Source: Paenibacillus sp. FSL R5-0517 (GTDB lineage Bacteria; Bacillota; Bacilli; Paenibacillales; Paenibacillaceae). Taken from it: a DNA stretch of 64,000 nt. Below, piece after piece: positions 52,449-61,024 of this stretch. Location: positions 3,162,001 to 3,226,000 of the forward strand of contig NZ_CP150235.1 in assembly GCF_037974355.1 (NCBI RefSeq), read 5' to 3'. A program made the translations under genes and the position numbers. Position 1 is the first letter of the stretch, and each line of letters starts with the position of its first letter. Under the pieces are notes generated by a model. It was not told the DNA's origin. It made no database searches and worked only from the letters and a program-made list of their open reading frames with translations.

Positions 52449-53489
52449 TTGATTATAGCTAAAGCCAGAGCCGTTGACGGACCAGATCAACAATTCAGAA
52501 GTGCTGAAATTAAACGACGTGATCTGGATACCAATGATGTATTAATCGAGATTAAATATGCCGGTATCTGCCATTCTGACATCCATACTGCCCACGGTGA
52601 ATGGGGTCCAGTAAATTATCCACTCGTTCCTGGCCACGAAATTGCCGGGATTGTAACCGATGTAGGAAGCGGAGTCTCCAAATATAAGGTTGGTGACCGA
52701 GTAGGGGTCGGATGTATGGTCGACTCTTGTGGTGAATGTGTTAACTGCCGCAAAGGTGAAGAGCAATACTGTCTTAAAGGAAATATTCAAACTTACGCTG
52801 GAGTAGACAAATACGGTGAACCTACGCAAGGTGGATATTCAACACATATTGTTGTCGTAGAGGATTTTGTCGTTCGCATCCCTGATAACATTGCACTTGA
52901 TGCAGCTGCACCTTTGTTGTGTGCCGGTATAACGACGTATTCACCTCTTCATCACTGGGGAGCTGGCCCAGGCAAGAAGGTTGCCGTTGTAGGTATGGGT
53001 GGTCTAGGTCATATGGCTGTCAAAATCGCACATGCGATGGGTGCGGAAGTAACGGTCCTTTCCCAATCCTTGAGCAAAAAAGAAGATGGACTGCAATTTG
53101 GTGCAGATCATTACTTTGCCACAAGCGAACCCGAGACCTTCGAAAAACTTGCAGGAACCTTTGATCTGATGATTAACACGGTGAGTGCCAATATTGACAT
53201 TAACGCGTATTTCTCACTGCTCACGCTGGATGGTACACTCGTGAACGTGGGAGCTCCTCCAGAACCATTAGCCGTAAACGTATTTTCTCTGATCGGTCAT
53301 CGCCGTTCATTCGCAGGTTCCATGATTGGTGGCATTCGTGAGACGCAAGAGATGCTTGATTTCTGTGCAGAACATGATATTGCGCCTAACATTGAGGTTA
53401 TCTCGGCTGATCAGATTGACGAAGCTTACAAGCGTGTACTGGCTTCTGACGTGAAATATCGCTTTGTTATTGATATCAACACCATGTAA
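52449..53489 (+). CDS. adhA: Zinc-dependent alcohol/aldehyde dehydrogenase AdhA
   Basis: The 346-residue medium-chain dehydrogenase is of the NADP cinnamyl-alcohol-dehydrogenase type (YahK/AdhA). The catalytic zinc site shows GICHSDIH and GHEIAG; the structural zinc has four Cys ([18 protein letters not shown]); the cofactor loop is [12 protein letters not shown]. The start is TTG, eight bases after AGGAGG. It is divergent from adhR and probably detoxifies short aldehydes on induction. Confidence 0.94.
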   Translation: MIIAKARAVDGPDQQFRSAEIKRRDLDTNDVLIEIKYAGICHSDIHTAHGEWGPVNYPLVPGHEIAGIVTDVGSGVSKYKVGDRVGVGCMVDSCGECVNCRKGEEQYCLKGNIQTYAGVDKYGEPTQGGYSTHIVVVEDFVVRIPDNIALDAAAPLLCAGITTYSPLHHWGAGPGKKVAVVGMGGLGHMAVKIAHAMGAEVTVLSQSLSKKEDGLQFGADHYFATSEPETFEKLAGTFDLMINTVSANIDINAYFSLLTLDGTLVNVGAPPEPLAVNVFSLIGHRRSFAGSMIGGIRETQEMLDFCAEHDIAPNIEVISADQIDEAYKRVLASDVKYRFVIDINTM

Positions 53490-53531
53490 GTGTGGAGTGT
53501 GATTATTGATAGGGATATTTAAAGATAGAAT

Positions 53532-53565
53532 AAAGCAGCTGCCTATAAGGTCAGCTGCTTTTTAT
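53532..53565 (+). terminator. Terminator of adhA
   Basis: AAAGCAGCTG (53532-53541) and CAGCTGCTTT (53552-53561) form a perfect 10-bp stem followed by T residues. Confidence 0.88.
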
Positions 53566-53645
53566 CTTGTTCATTGTAGGATCCTTTTTAGCTCACCTTC
53601 CTGGTGAAAATTCATATTTAATCTTTCAGCATGATATGGTTAAGT

Positions 53646-53668
53646 AAAAAGAGCCGCAACAGCGGCTC
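53646..53668 (-). terminator. Terminator of the hypothetical gene at 53676
   Basis: GAGCCGC (53651-53657) and GCGGCTC (53662-53668) form a tight stem. Reading the minus strand, five T residues follow (A run 53646-53650). Confidence 0.88.
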
Positions 53669-53675
53669 AAATAAA

Positions 53676-54149
53676 TTAAAAGTTAAGATGCAGCAATGGC
53701 TTAATATGCTTAGCAGCGACACTGAACTGATCAGAAAATTCTTCTGAATCGTGGTATTCTCTAGGCAAGTCATTCAGGAATAATTTGATCTGTTTGGCTA
53801 CTTTTATACGTACTTCAGAATCTGTACGGTTTCCTTTTAATTGATCCTTTACAAGATAACCATATTCATTTCTAAATATTAAAAAGTCATTGATAAGAAC
53901 ATTTATATAATCAGAGAAATTTTCAGTATGTTCTTTGATGAGCGTTAATCGGTCATTTATTAAAATGATGGAAGTATAAACATCAAACATTTGCTCGATT
54001 TCTCCAGTAGAATGTACCTCACTGGTTTGAGAAAGTGTATCATTCAGATTCTGTACTCTCGAAACAAAACTAGTATAATAATCCGAATTGACCGCAATTT
54101 CTTTCTTGCGAGTTGAGTTTTCAATTAAAATAAAAATTGCTACAGACAT
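53676..54149 (-). CDS. Hypothetical membrane-associated protein, start uncertain
   Basis: The 157-residue product from ATG 54149 has a hydrophobic start (MSVAIFILIE) followed by a soluble helical part (STRKKEIAVNSDYYTSFVSRVQNLNDTL). I do not recognise it. No ribosome site precedes this ATG, and the same frame stays open upstream to about 54230 with strongly hydrophobic codons (FLLPLLSSFFKSLLDLASFTP). The real start may be a rare codon within that stretch, or the gene may have lost its 5' end to the divergent HIT gene. A proper terminator follows it. Confidence 0.6.
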   Translation of the reverse strand: MSVAIFILIENSTRKKEIAVNSDYYTSFVSRVQNLNDTLSQTSEVHSTGEIEQMFDVYTSIILINDRLTLIKEHTENFSDYINVLINDFLIFRNEYGYLVKDQLKGNRTDSEVRIKVAKQIKLFLNDLPREYHDSEEFSDQFSVAAKHIKPLLHLNF

Positions 54150-54213
54150 AGGTGTGAAGCTAGCTAAATCTAATAATGACTTGAAGAAACTTGAAAGGAG
54201 TGGAAGCAGAAAG

Positions 54214-54693
54214 ATGACAGCATTATTTTCACATCAGCCCGAAGGGTATGAATGTCCATTTTGTGGTATTTGGGGTATCGAGCGACCTGATCAGGGAACC
54301 AAACAAAGAGATATTATCTATCAGAATGAAAAGGTAACGGCATTTATAGCAGGCAAGTGGTGGCCAAACAATAAAGGACATGTGCTTATTGTTCCAAATC
54401 AACATTTCGAGAACATCTTTGAACTTCCTGCGGACTACGCTGCTGAGATTCATTACGCGGCTCAACTTACAGCATGGGCAATGAAAAGTACATATGGATG
54501 TGAAGGAATCTCTACACGACAGCATAATGAACCTGCAGGTAATCAAGATGTATGGCATTATCATCTGCATGTTTATCCCAGATACGTGAATGATCAACTT
54601 TATCTGACAAAGGGTTCTCAATCCGATCCAGATGAACGCGCATTCTGTGCTTATCAGTTGCGTTCTTGGATTAAGGGAAAATTTAAAGTCTAG
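54214..54693 (+). CDS. HIT-family nucleotide-binding protein
   Basis: The 159-residue protein has the histidine triad HYHLHV near residues 111-116 within QDVWHYHLHVYPRY, and the upstream strand NKGHVLIVPNQHFENIFELP. It begins with a Cys-pair segment YECPFCGIW, frequent in HIT hydrolases that bind zinc. It would hydrolyse nucleoside phosphoramidates or dinucleotides. AAAGGAG upstream marks the ATG at 54214, whereas the open frame begins at 54088. Confidence 0.9.
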   Translation: MTALFSHQPEGYECPFCGIWGIERPDQGTKQRDIIYQNEKVTAFIAGKWWPNNKGHVLIVPNQHFENIFELPADYAAEIHYAAQLTAWAMKSTYGCEGISTRQHNEPAGNQDVWHYHLHVYPRYVNDQLYLTKGSQSDPDERAFCAYQLRSWIKGKFKV

Positions 54694-54815
54694 CAGGGTG
54701 CTCATTTTTTTATTGAGTGATCGGGCAGATAAGGGGTTTTGAATGAGATGTTCATGATAGAATGAGTTTGGACAGGGCAATTTAATAGTATATTTCATGA
54801 TATAGGGGGAAACCA

Positions 54816-55187
54816 ATGGAGACCTTTGCAGAATTTATAGCACGCATCGATAACCCGGAACACCAGGCACGAACGGAAGAAGTTTTGAACTGGATCACTG
54901 AAAGATTCCCGAATTTAAAACAAAAAATTGCATGGAACCAACCGATGTTTACCGACCATGATACCTTCATTATTGGTTTTAGTGTATCCAAGCAACATTT
55001 GGCTGTTGCTCCCGAGAAGGCAGGAATTAATCGTTTTTCGGAAGAGATCACTAAAGCCGGTTATGATCATACCAAAGAGTTGGTGCGAATGAAGTGGAAA
55101 CAGGAGATTGATTATTCGTTACTTGAGAGAATGATTGAGTTTAATATCGCGGATAAGGCAGAATGTTCAACATTTTGGCGAAAATAA
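54816..55187 (+). CDS. DUF1801/YdhG-like iron-chaperone-type small protein
   Basis: The 123-residue protein matches the DUF1801 pattern with ITERFPNLKQKIAWNQPMFTDHDTFIIGFSVSKQHLAVAPEK and a charged C-terminal helix. Members related to B. subtilis YdhG are described as frataxin-like iron chaperones, so a link to iron-sulfur or haem supply is possible. GGGGGAAA precedes the ATG. No neighbour supports a specific role. Confidence 0.8.
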   Translation: METFAEFIARIDNPEHQARTEEVLNWITERFPNLKQKIAWNQPMFTDHDTFIIGFSVSKQHLAVAPEKAGINRFSEEITKAGYDHTKELVRMKWKQEIDYSLLERMIEFNIADKAECSTFWRK

Positions 55188-55201
55188 ATTGCACACATAA
55201 A

Positions 55202-55237
55202 AGCCCCCCGACTTCCGGATGAGGAAATAGGGGGGTT
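55202..55237. terminator. Terminator hairpin between convergent genes
   Basis: GCCCCCC (55203-55209) pairs with GGGGGGT (55230-55236), with an inner TTCC/GGAA pairing. A T run follows after nine bases. Confidence 0.65.
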
Positions 55238-55262
55238 CTCTCCATTTTTTTAGAAAAATTTA

Positions 55263-56243
55263 CTATTGAGCACCTACTACAGGATGAGGTACATAAGGTT
55301 CTTCAAGGAATGTGACATCTTCTGAGGTCAACTTAACGGAAAGAGCACCTACAGCATCTTCCAGATGTGATAGTTTGGTGGCACCGATAATTGGAGCCGC
55401 TACAGTGTCTTTTTGCAGCAACCACGCAAGTGCGATGTGTGTACGAGGGACTCCGTATTTTTCTGCAATGAATGCAACCCGTTCAACCACAAGTCGATCT
55501 GCATCACTGGTCGCATTGTACTTGGATTTCTGAATTTCGTCTGTCTCGGATCGAAGGGTCGATACGGACCAGTCACGGGTTAACCTGCCTGAAGCAAGAG
55601 GACTGTAAGGAGTCACACCAATCTTTTCTTCCTTGCATAACGGTAACATTTCACGTTCTTCTTCGCGGTAGATGAGGTTCAAGTGGTTCTGCATGGAGAC
55701 AAACTTGGTCCAACCATGTTTCTCTGCTACATGTAATGCCTTTTGGAACTGCCAAGCGAACATGGCTGAAGCCCCAATATATCTTACTTTCCCGGACTTC
55801 ACCACATCATGTAAGGCTTCCATGGTTTCTTCAATAGGCGTATTGTAGTCCCAACGATGAATGATATACAGATCTACATAATCCGTTTCCAATCGTCTCA
55901 GGCTTTTATCAATCTCACTCAGGATGGCTTTTCTGGAAAGGCCAGAACCGTTGGGTCCTTTATGCATCTGTCCATGTACTTTGGTTGCAATAACGACCTC
56001 ATCCCGATTAGCGAAATCCTTTAACGCCCGACCAAGGTACTCCTCGCTCGTACCCAGAGAATATACATTCGCTGTATCAAAGAAATTGATGCCCAGATCG
56101 AGCGCTTTTTTGATCACGGGGCGAGAGTCCTCTTCATTCAGTACCCACTGATGAACCCATTTACTGGCGTCTCCAAACCCCATACATCCTAGGCAAAATC
56201 GAGATACGTCCAAGCCAGTGTTACCCAGTTTCGTATATTCCAT
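55263..56243 (-). CDS. Aldo/keto reductase
   Basis: The 326-residue barrel enzyme has the AKR tetrad Asp (FFDTANVYS), Tyr (same motif), Lys (IATKVHG) and His (YIIHRWD), and the NADPH phosphate-binding end IIGATKLSHLEDAVGAL. It belongs to the large aldo/keto reductase group of YghZ/IolS-like enzymes that reduce aldehydes or ketones. The start is an ATG with AAAGGAT 13 bases away. It is not linked to an operon. Confidence 0.92.
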   Translation of the reverse strand: MEYTKLGNTGLDVSRFCLGCMGFGDASKWVHQWVLNEEDSRPVIKKALDLGINFFDTANVYSLGTSEEYLGRALKDFANRDEVVIATKVHGQMHKGPNGSGLSRKAILSEIDKSLRRLETDYVDLYIIHRWDYNTPIEETMEALHDVVKSGKVRYIGASAMFAWQFQKALHVAEKHGWTKFVSMQNHLNLIYREEEREMLPLCKEEKIGVTPYSPLASGRLTRDWSVSTLRSETDEIQKSKYNATSDADRLVVERVAFIAEKYGVPRTHIALAWLLQKDTVAAPIIGATKLSHLEDAVGALSVKLTSEDVTFLEEPYVPHPVVGAQ

Positions 56244-56402
56244 GTCATGTTCATATCCTTTCTAATGTTTATTATTGCCACCGGTCTGGTGATCTATTTA
56301 CACCATTAGTATGTCATAACAAATGAACGAGCGGGTACCACATTTCTATCAAACTATTGCCTAATCTTCTCACAATCCCAGAATTCGTTAGATCGAGGAC
56401 AT

Positions 56403-56438
56403 AAAAAAAGATGCTCCTTGTAACTCAAGGAACATCTT
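56403..56438 (-). terminator. Orphan terminator pointing toward the aldo/keto reductase gene
   Basis: AAGATGCTCCTTG (56408-56420) and CAAGGAACATCTT (56426-56438) pair with one mismatch. On the minus strand the stem is followed by seven T residues. No minus-strand gene lies upstream of it in 56439-56655. Confidence 0.75.
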
Positions 56439-56488
56439 ATGCATTATCAATTATGAATGAACTCCAACTCAGACAGTGAATAAAAAGA

Positions 56489-56631
56489 TTGAACTAGAAA
56501 AAACGCCATGATATAATCTATAGCGCAATTGACATTTTTATTAGGAACAAAGGGTGAATCATTATTTCTCCTAATTTAATTTTACATCCGACATTCCGAT
56601 TTGTCAATGCTCTTTTTTGGGGTCCTAATAA
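56489..56631 (+). promoter_or_regulatory. helD promoter and structured leader
   Basis: TTGAAC (56489-56494), a 17-base spacer and a perfect TATAAT (56512-56517) form a strong sigma-A promoter. The leader of 110-130 bases contains TTATTAGGA (about 56539-56547) and its complement TCCTAATAA (56623-56631), the second ending directly at the first possible ATG. The two could pair and change access to the start. The rest of the 388-base gap from 56244 holds no gene that I can see. Confidence 0.6.
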
Positions 56632-56655
56632 ATGGAAAAGGGAGTGGGTTCATTT

Positions 56656-59073
56656 ATGGATAAAACCGTTGAATGGAAGTTGGAAGAGGAAAGATTAGTG
56701 CAGGTAAGGAGCAAGCTTCAGGCAAGACTCGACGACTTAGAACCAAAGGTTGAAGGACTGCATGAACAGGCAGCCGAAATTCGTAAACGGTTTTGGGAAG
56801 AAGTGACGATTAACACGGGTTCGTACACCGATTTTGAAGATGCCTTCTATACCATTAATCAGCAATCGAGAGTGTTGGCCGAGAGGGAACGTGGGCACAA
56901 GCTGTTAACGCAACAATGGAAAAATACAAAGAGATTACTTCCGACACCGTATTTTGGTCGCTTCGATTATAAGGAAAAAGGCATGACATATACTGAACAG
57001 ATCTACATCGGCGTATCTTCCTTCATGGATGAAGATGGATTGAGCTTTCTCATCTATGATTGGCGTACGCCAATTGCGAGCCTGTACTATGATCACTCTC
57101 CGGGGCCAGCAAGTTATGACACACCTTCAGGACAAATCGAGGGTACGATGGAGCTCAAGCGTCAATTTCAGATCCAACACGGGCAGCTTCTTAGCATGTT
57201 TGACTCAAATGAGACGATCGGTGACGAATTGTTACAGCAAGTACTCGCCAAAGGTGCAGACTCACAAATGAAAAGCATTGTAGCAACCATCCAAAAGGAA
57301 CAAAATGCTATTATCCGTGATGACCGAAGCCGTATGCTCATTGTTCAGGGAGCAGCTGGCAGTGGCAAGACGTCCGCTGCGTTACAGCGAGTGGCCTACT
57401 TGTTATACAAACACCGGCAGACCGTTAAGGCAGATCAGATTGTACTTTTTTCTCCGAATCCGATGTTTACCAGTTATACCTCCACCGTACTCCCGGAACT
57501 TGGCGAAGAGAACATGCAGCAGACCACTTTTCAGGAATATCTGAATTATTGGCTGGATTCCTCCTTACGACCAGAGGATGCCTTTGATCAGATTGAATAT
57601 GTGCTGACAGCCCAGGGAGATCCAGGATATGAAGCTCGTATGGAGGCGATCAAGTATAAAGCTTCGGAGACATTCCTTCAAGTGCTCCAAAACTACGGGA
57701 AGTGGTTGGGAGGAGAGGGGATGCTGTTCAATGGGATTCGATTTCGGGAACGTGAGTTCATCACTGCGGACCGAATTAAGAACCAATTTTACAGTTTGGA
57801 TCAAAATCTGACACTGTCCAACCGAATTCTTCTTGTGCAGGAATGGCTGCTGAGAGAACTCGTTATGCTGGAACGTCTGGAACGTGAAGCCGACTGGGTT
57901 CTGGAGGAGTTGAATTATCTGGATTCCGATGAGTATGTGGAAGCTTACGGTATGCTTCACAAAGAAAAGCCTGTGTTCGATGTCGCGGAAAAGTATGCAG
58001 CACGAGATAACGGTAATAACAGCGCAGAGCAAGATGAGGGTGCTTTTGATTTTGCAGAGCGCGAAGAGGAATTGCTTCGTCAGAAACTGGTGAAAAACAT
58101 GTTTAAACCTTTAAGGAAGAGTGTGAGGAAATTCCAGTTCGTGGATGTGAAAGGGATATATGAACAACTATTTGCAGATGAAGCCGCTTATCGGAAACGA
58201 ACGAATGGGGCAATCCCCCCGCAGCATTGGGCTGAGATATGCAAACAAACCAGGGAGATGATCCTCCAGAACAAGCTTTTCCATGAGGATGCTACTCCTT
58301 ATTTATATGTAAAAGAACTGATCGAGGGCGTTCGGACGAATAGAGAGATTCGTTATGTCTTCGTGGATGAAGGTCAGGATTATTCAGCGTTTCAATACGA
58401 ATATCTCAAGAAACTGTTCCCTCGTGCTCGCATGACCGTACTTGGAGATTTCGGGCAAGCCATCTTTATGCAGGCTACGGATTTAGCAGCGTCCAACTCT
58501 CCATTGATCCGCCTTTATGGAGAAGCTGAAACCACGTTGATCCGCCTGGTACGCAGTTATCGTTCAACCCAAGAGATTGTTGAATTCACGAGACACATGT
58601 TACCCGGGGGAGAAGAGATTAGACCCTTTGAAAGGAGAGATCGGAAGCCTCTTTTAACAAGATTTAAGGACGAGAAGCAGCGTGGTACGCGTATTCTGGC
58701 AGACATTACTGCGCTTAAGGCAGAGGGGTTCGATTCCATCGCTGTAATAACGAAGACCGCAGCTGAAAGCCGGGAAGCCTATGAAAGGTTACAGAGTCAA
58801 GGAGGCGAAGGGTTACAACTTATAACGAAGGATACACAGATTTTTGAAAAAGGAATCATGGTTATTCCTGTGTATCTTGCGAAAGGCGTCGAGTTCGATG
58901 CGGTCCTGGTCTATGATGCTTCACCAGAAGCTTACAGCCAGGAATATGATCGCAAGCTTCTATATACGGCTTGCACTCGAGCCATGCACCGACTTCAACT
59001 CTACACAACGAACGAGTGGTCACCGTTTGTGCAGGCGTTACCGGCGAATCTGTATGATACTTATCCCAAATAA
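56656..59073 (+). CDS. helD: RNA polymerase recycling motor HelD (UvrD-like helicase family)
   Basis: The protein of about 805 residues has the HelD layout: an N-terminal coiled arm (WKLEEERLVQVRSKLQARLDDLEPKVEGLHEQ), a split superfamily 1 ATPase with Walker A GAAGSGKTSAALQRVAYLLY, Walker B VFVDEGQDYSAFQY, RSYRST and the C-terminal AKGVEFDAVLVYDA and LYTACTRAMH motifs. HelD pulls stalled RNA polymerase off DNA, and some HelD proteins protect against rifamycins. GGGAG placement favours ATG 56656; ATG at 56632 is in frame. Confidence 0.93.
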   Translation: MDKTVEWKLEEERLVQVRSKLQARLDDLEPKVEGLHEQAAEIRKRFWEEVTINTGSYTDFEDAFYTINQQSRVLAERERGHKLLTQQWKNTKRLLPTPYFGRFDYKEKGMTYTEQIYIGVSSFMDEDGLSFLIYDWRTPIASLYYDHSPGPASYDTPSGQIEGTMELKRQFQIQHGQLLSMFDSNETIGDELLQQVLAKGADSQMKSIVATIQKEQNAIIRDDRSRMLIVQGAAGSGKTSAALQRVAYLLYKHRQTVKADQIVLFSPNPMFTSYTSTVLPELGEENMQQTTFQEYLNYWLDSSLRPEDAFDQIEYVLTAQGDPGYEARMEAIKYKASETFLQVLQNYGKWLGGEGMLFNGIRFREREFITADRIKNQFYSLDQNLTLSNRILLVQEWLLRELVMLERLEREADWVLEELNYLDSDEYVEAYGMLHKEKPVFDVAEKYAARDNGNNSAEQDEGAFDFAEREEELLRQKLVKNMFKPLRKSVRKFQFVDVKGIYEQLFADEAAYRKRTNGAIPPQHWAEICKQTREMILQNKLFHEDATPYLYVKELIEGVRTNREIRYVFVDEGQDYSAFQYEYLKKLFPRARMTVLGDFGQAIFMQATDLAASNSPLIRLYGEAETTLIRLVRSYRSTQEIVEFTRHMLPGGEEIRPFERRDRKPLLTRFKDEKQRGTRILADITALKAEGFDSIAVITKTAAESREAYERLQSQGGEGLQLITKDTQIFEKGIMVIPVYLAKGVEFDAVLVYDASPEAYSQEYDRKLLYTACTRAMHRLQLYTTNEWSPFVQALPANLYDTYPK

Positions 59074-59140
59074 TAATCGTGAAGATATTACTGTTATTGT
59101 AAAACTTTATTACAGAACATTACTTCAAAAACAAACAAAG

Positions 59141-59170
59141 AAAGACCCGCCAATTAAGGTGGGTCTTTAT
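59141..59170 (+). terminator. Terminator of helD
   Basis: AAAGACCCGCC (59141-59151) pairs with GGTGGGTCTTT (59158-59168), with one G-U. The T run is short. Confidence 0.8.
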
Positions 59171-59251
59171 GTTTATCTTTAAGCCTTTATAGATTGCTAC
59201 ATGAATTCCCTCGAATTCCTAACGTATTAGAGTTTTGCGAGAATATAGGGC

Positions 59252-60082
59252 TTACCCTTTAACTGCACCGGCAGTAAGGCCGCTGACGATATATTTTTGT
59301 CCAAATAGATACAGAATGAACACAGGCAACGAAGTAAGCACGAGATTGGCGAAGATCAGGTTCCAGTCCCGACTATATTTGCCGTAGAAATTGTAGATCG
59401 ATAGTGGCATCGTCCAAGTGGAGCTGTCTGTCAGGAAGTATACCGGAATGGTGATATCATTCCAGACGGACATGAACACCATGATCGCTACCGTTGCGTT
59501 AACGGGCAGGATGAGTGGTGTGACAATGCGGAAGAACACACCGAACACACTTGCTCCTTCCAGAAAAGCCACTTCGTCCAGTGCTCGTGGAATGGTTTTA
59601 ATGAATCCACTGTACAAGAACACGCTGAAGGCTGTATTTAACGCGGCATAGATCAGGATAACGCTAGTGATGCTGCCGTAGAACCCCAGTCCCTGTACAA
59701 CCCGTATGGTCGTGATAATGGACATTGGCGCAATTAGTCCCATAAAGAAATACATGTAGAGGGTGCCGGATAGTTTGGTTTCCCGACGTGCCAGAATGAA
59801 TGCCGCTGCAGAAGAAGCAACGATATTAATGATGGAAGATACGCCAGTAATCAAAATACTGTTGAAGAATGCTCGCGACAGACCGCCTTCCTGGAAGACA
59901 CGAACATAGTTCGAGAACTGCCATGTTTCCGGGAAACTCAGGGAGAAGCTGAGCACTTCGGCGCTGGTTTTGAATGAGCCAAAGATCAGAATGACAAGCG
60001 GCAACAGAACGATAAGAGAGGCCAGAATCAGGAAGCCTTCCACGATATAGTTACGGATGGCGAGTTTGCGTGTATAGCCCAT
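59252..60082 (-). CDS. Carbohydrate ABC transporter permease (MalG/YtcP type)
   Basis: The 276-residue protein has six membrane helices and the EAA loop LDEVAFLEGASVFGVFFRIVTPLILPV. The C-terminus ends TAGAVKG, usual for this subunit. It starts one base after the stop of the preceding permease, with AAGGAGG inside that gene's end, so translation is coupled. It completes a second sugar importer in the window. Confidence 0.93.
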   Translation of the reverse strand: MGYTRKLAIRNYIVEGFLILASLIVLLPLVILIFGSFKTSAEVLSFSLSFPETWQFSNYVRVFQEGGLSRAFFNSILITGVSSIINIVASSAAAFILARRETKLSGTLYMYFFMGLIAPMSIITTIRVVQGLGFYGSITSVILIYAALNTAFSVFLYSGFIKTIPRALDEVAFLEGASVFGVFFRIVTPLILPVNATVAIMVFMSVWNDITIPVYFLTDSSTWTMPLSIYNFYGKYSRDWNLIFANLVLTSLPVFILYLFGQKYIVSGLTAGAVKG

Positions 60083-60083
60083 G

Positions 60084-60956
60084 TTATTCGGTAACCTCCT
60101 TACGCCGCATGAAGATCAATAGCGGTATAGCGATAATGGTAACGACCACGAACAGAAGGGTGTTGACCGCTGTTCCAAGTCCCCAGTTGCCTTCGCCGAA
60201 AGACCGCAGAATGATCGTACCTACGACCTGGGAAGCGTTACCCGGGCCACCACCGGTCATGACATATACTTCGGAGAATACTTTGAGTCCACCGATCAAC
60301 GTCAGCATCAGGTTAATGTTAATGGCGGGCAGCAAGAGTGGCAGTGTGATTTTGAAAAAACTTCTCCACGAACTTGCGCCATCAATCTTGGCGGCTTCGT
60401 AATACTCCTGGGAAATGGACTGCAGGCCTGCCAGATAGATGGCCATCTGGAACCCGGCACTCTGCCAGATGGAGACAATGGCAATCGTCCAGATTACAAT
60501 CGATGGGTTGGTCAGCCAAGCTTGGCTTAACGAATGTAATCCTACAGATTCCAACAAATTGTTGATGGTACCTTCGGTACGCAACATGGGAGTGAACAGA
60601 ATGCTGATCACGAGTATGCTGAGAATGGAAGGGGAGTAGAATATCGCACGCAGCAGGTTCTTCGTTCTTAATCGCATGTTAAGTCCTACGGCCAGCAATA
60701 GGCCGATGACATTCTTGCCGACAACGGTGACAATTGCAAATATCGCTGTGTTTTTCAACGCCAGAATCAGCGTTTTGTCTGAGAAAATTTTCTCGAAATT
60801 ATCCCACCCGATGAACTTCAACTCCAGCCGGTCTAACCGCCAATCCGTGAATGAGTAATAAAAAGCGGCGAGAGCAGGCACAACGAAAAAGATGGAGTAG
60901 ATCAATAGTGCGGGAAATATCATGTAATACGAGTATAGATTTTTAGTCCTTTTCAT
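60084..60956 (-). CDS. Carbohydrate ABC transporter permease (MalF/UgpA type)
   Basis: The 290-residue protein has six membrane helices. Its EAA loop reads YYEAAKIDGASSWRSFFKITLPLLLPA. GGAGTG precedes the ATG. It is separated from the binding-protein gene by a 12-bp hairpin that may set a lower level for the permeases. No ATPase gene is nearby. Confidence 0.93.
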   Translation of the reverse strand: MKRTKNLYSYYMIFPALLIYSIFFVVPALAAFYYSFTDWRLDRLELKFIGWDNFEKIFSDKTLILALKNTAIFAIVTVVGKNVIGLLLAVGLNMRLRTKNLLRAIFYSPSILSILVISILFTPMLRTEGTINNLLESVGLHSLSQAWLTNPSIVIWTIAIVSIWQSAGFQMAIYLAGLQSISQEYYEAAKIDGASSWRSFFKITLPLLLPAININLMLTLIGGLKVFSEVYVMTGGGPGNASQVVGTIILRSFGEGNWGLGTAVNTLLFVVVTIIAIPLLIFMRRKEVTE

Positions 60957-60978
60957 GTCTCACACTCCGTTATAGCTA

Positions 60979-61010
60979 GGCAGCATAACAATTGATCATG
61001 TTATGCTGCC
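60979..61010 (-). terminator. Intercistronic hairpin between binding protein and permease genes
   Basis: GGCAGCATAACA (60979-60990) and TGTTATGCTGCC (60999-61010) are a perfect 12-bp inverted repeat without a T run. Such stems commonly stabilise the binding-protein part of the message or attenuate read-through. Confidence 0.7.
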
Positions 61011-61024
61011 TTATATTTCACTCT

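Noticed and set aside
54229..54816. 195-codon minus-strand frame opposite the HIT gene
   Set aside because: It covers the HIT gene with its intact histidine triad; the minus frame has Cys- and Ile-rich shadow-like composition and no ribosome site.
57565..58032. 155-codon minus-strand frame inside helD
   Set aside because: The + strand encodes conserved HelD sequence throughout; the minus frame is a shadow.
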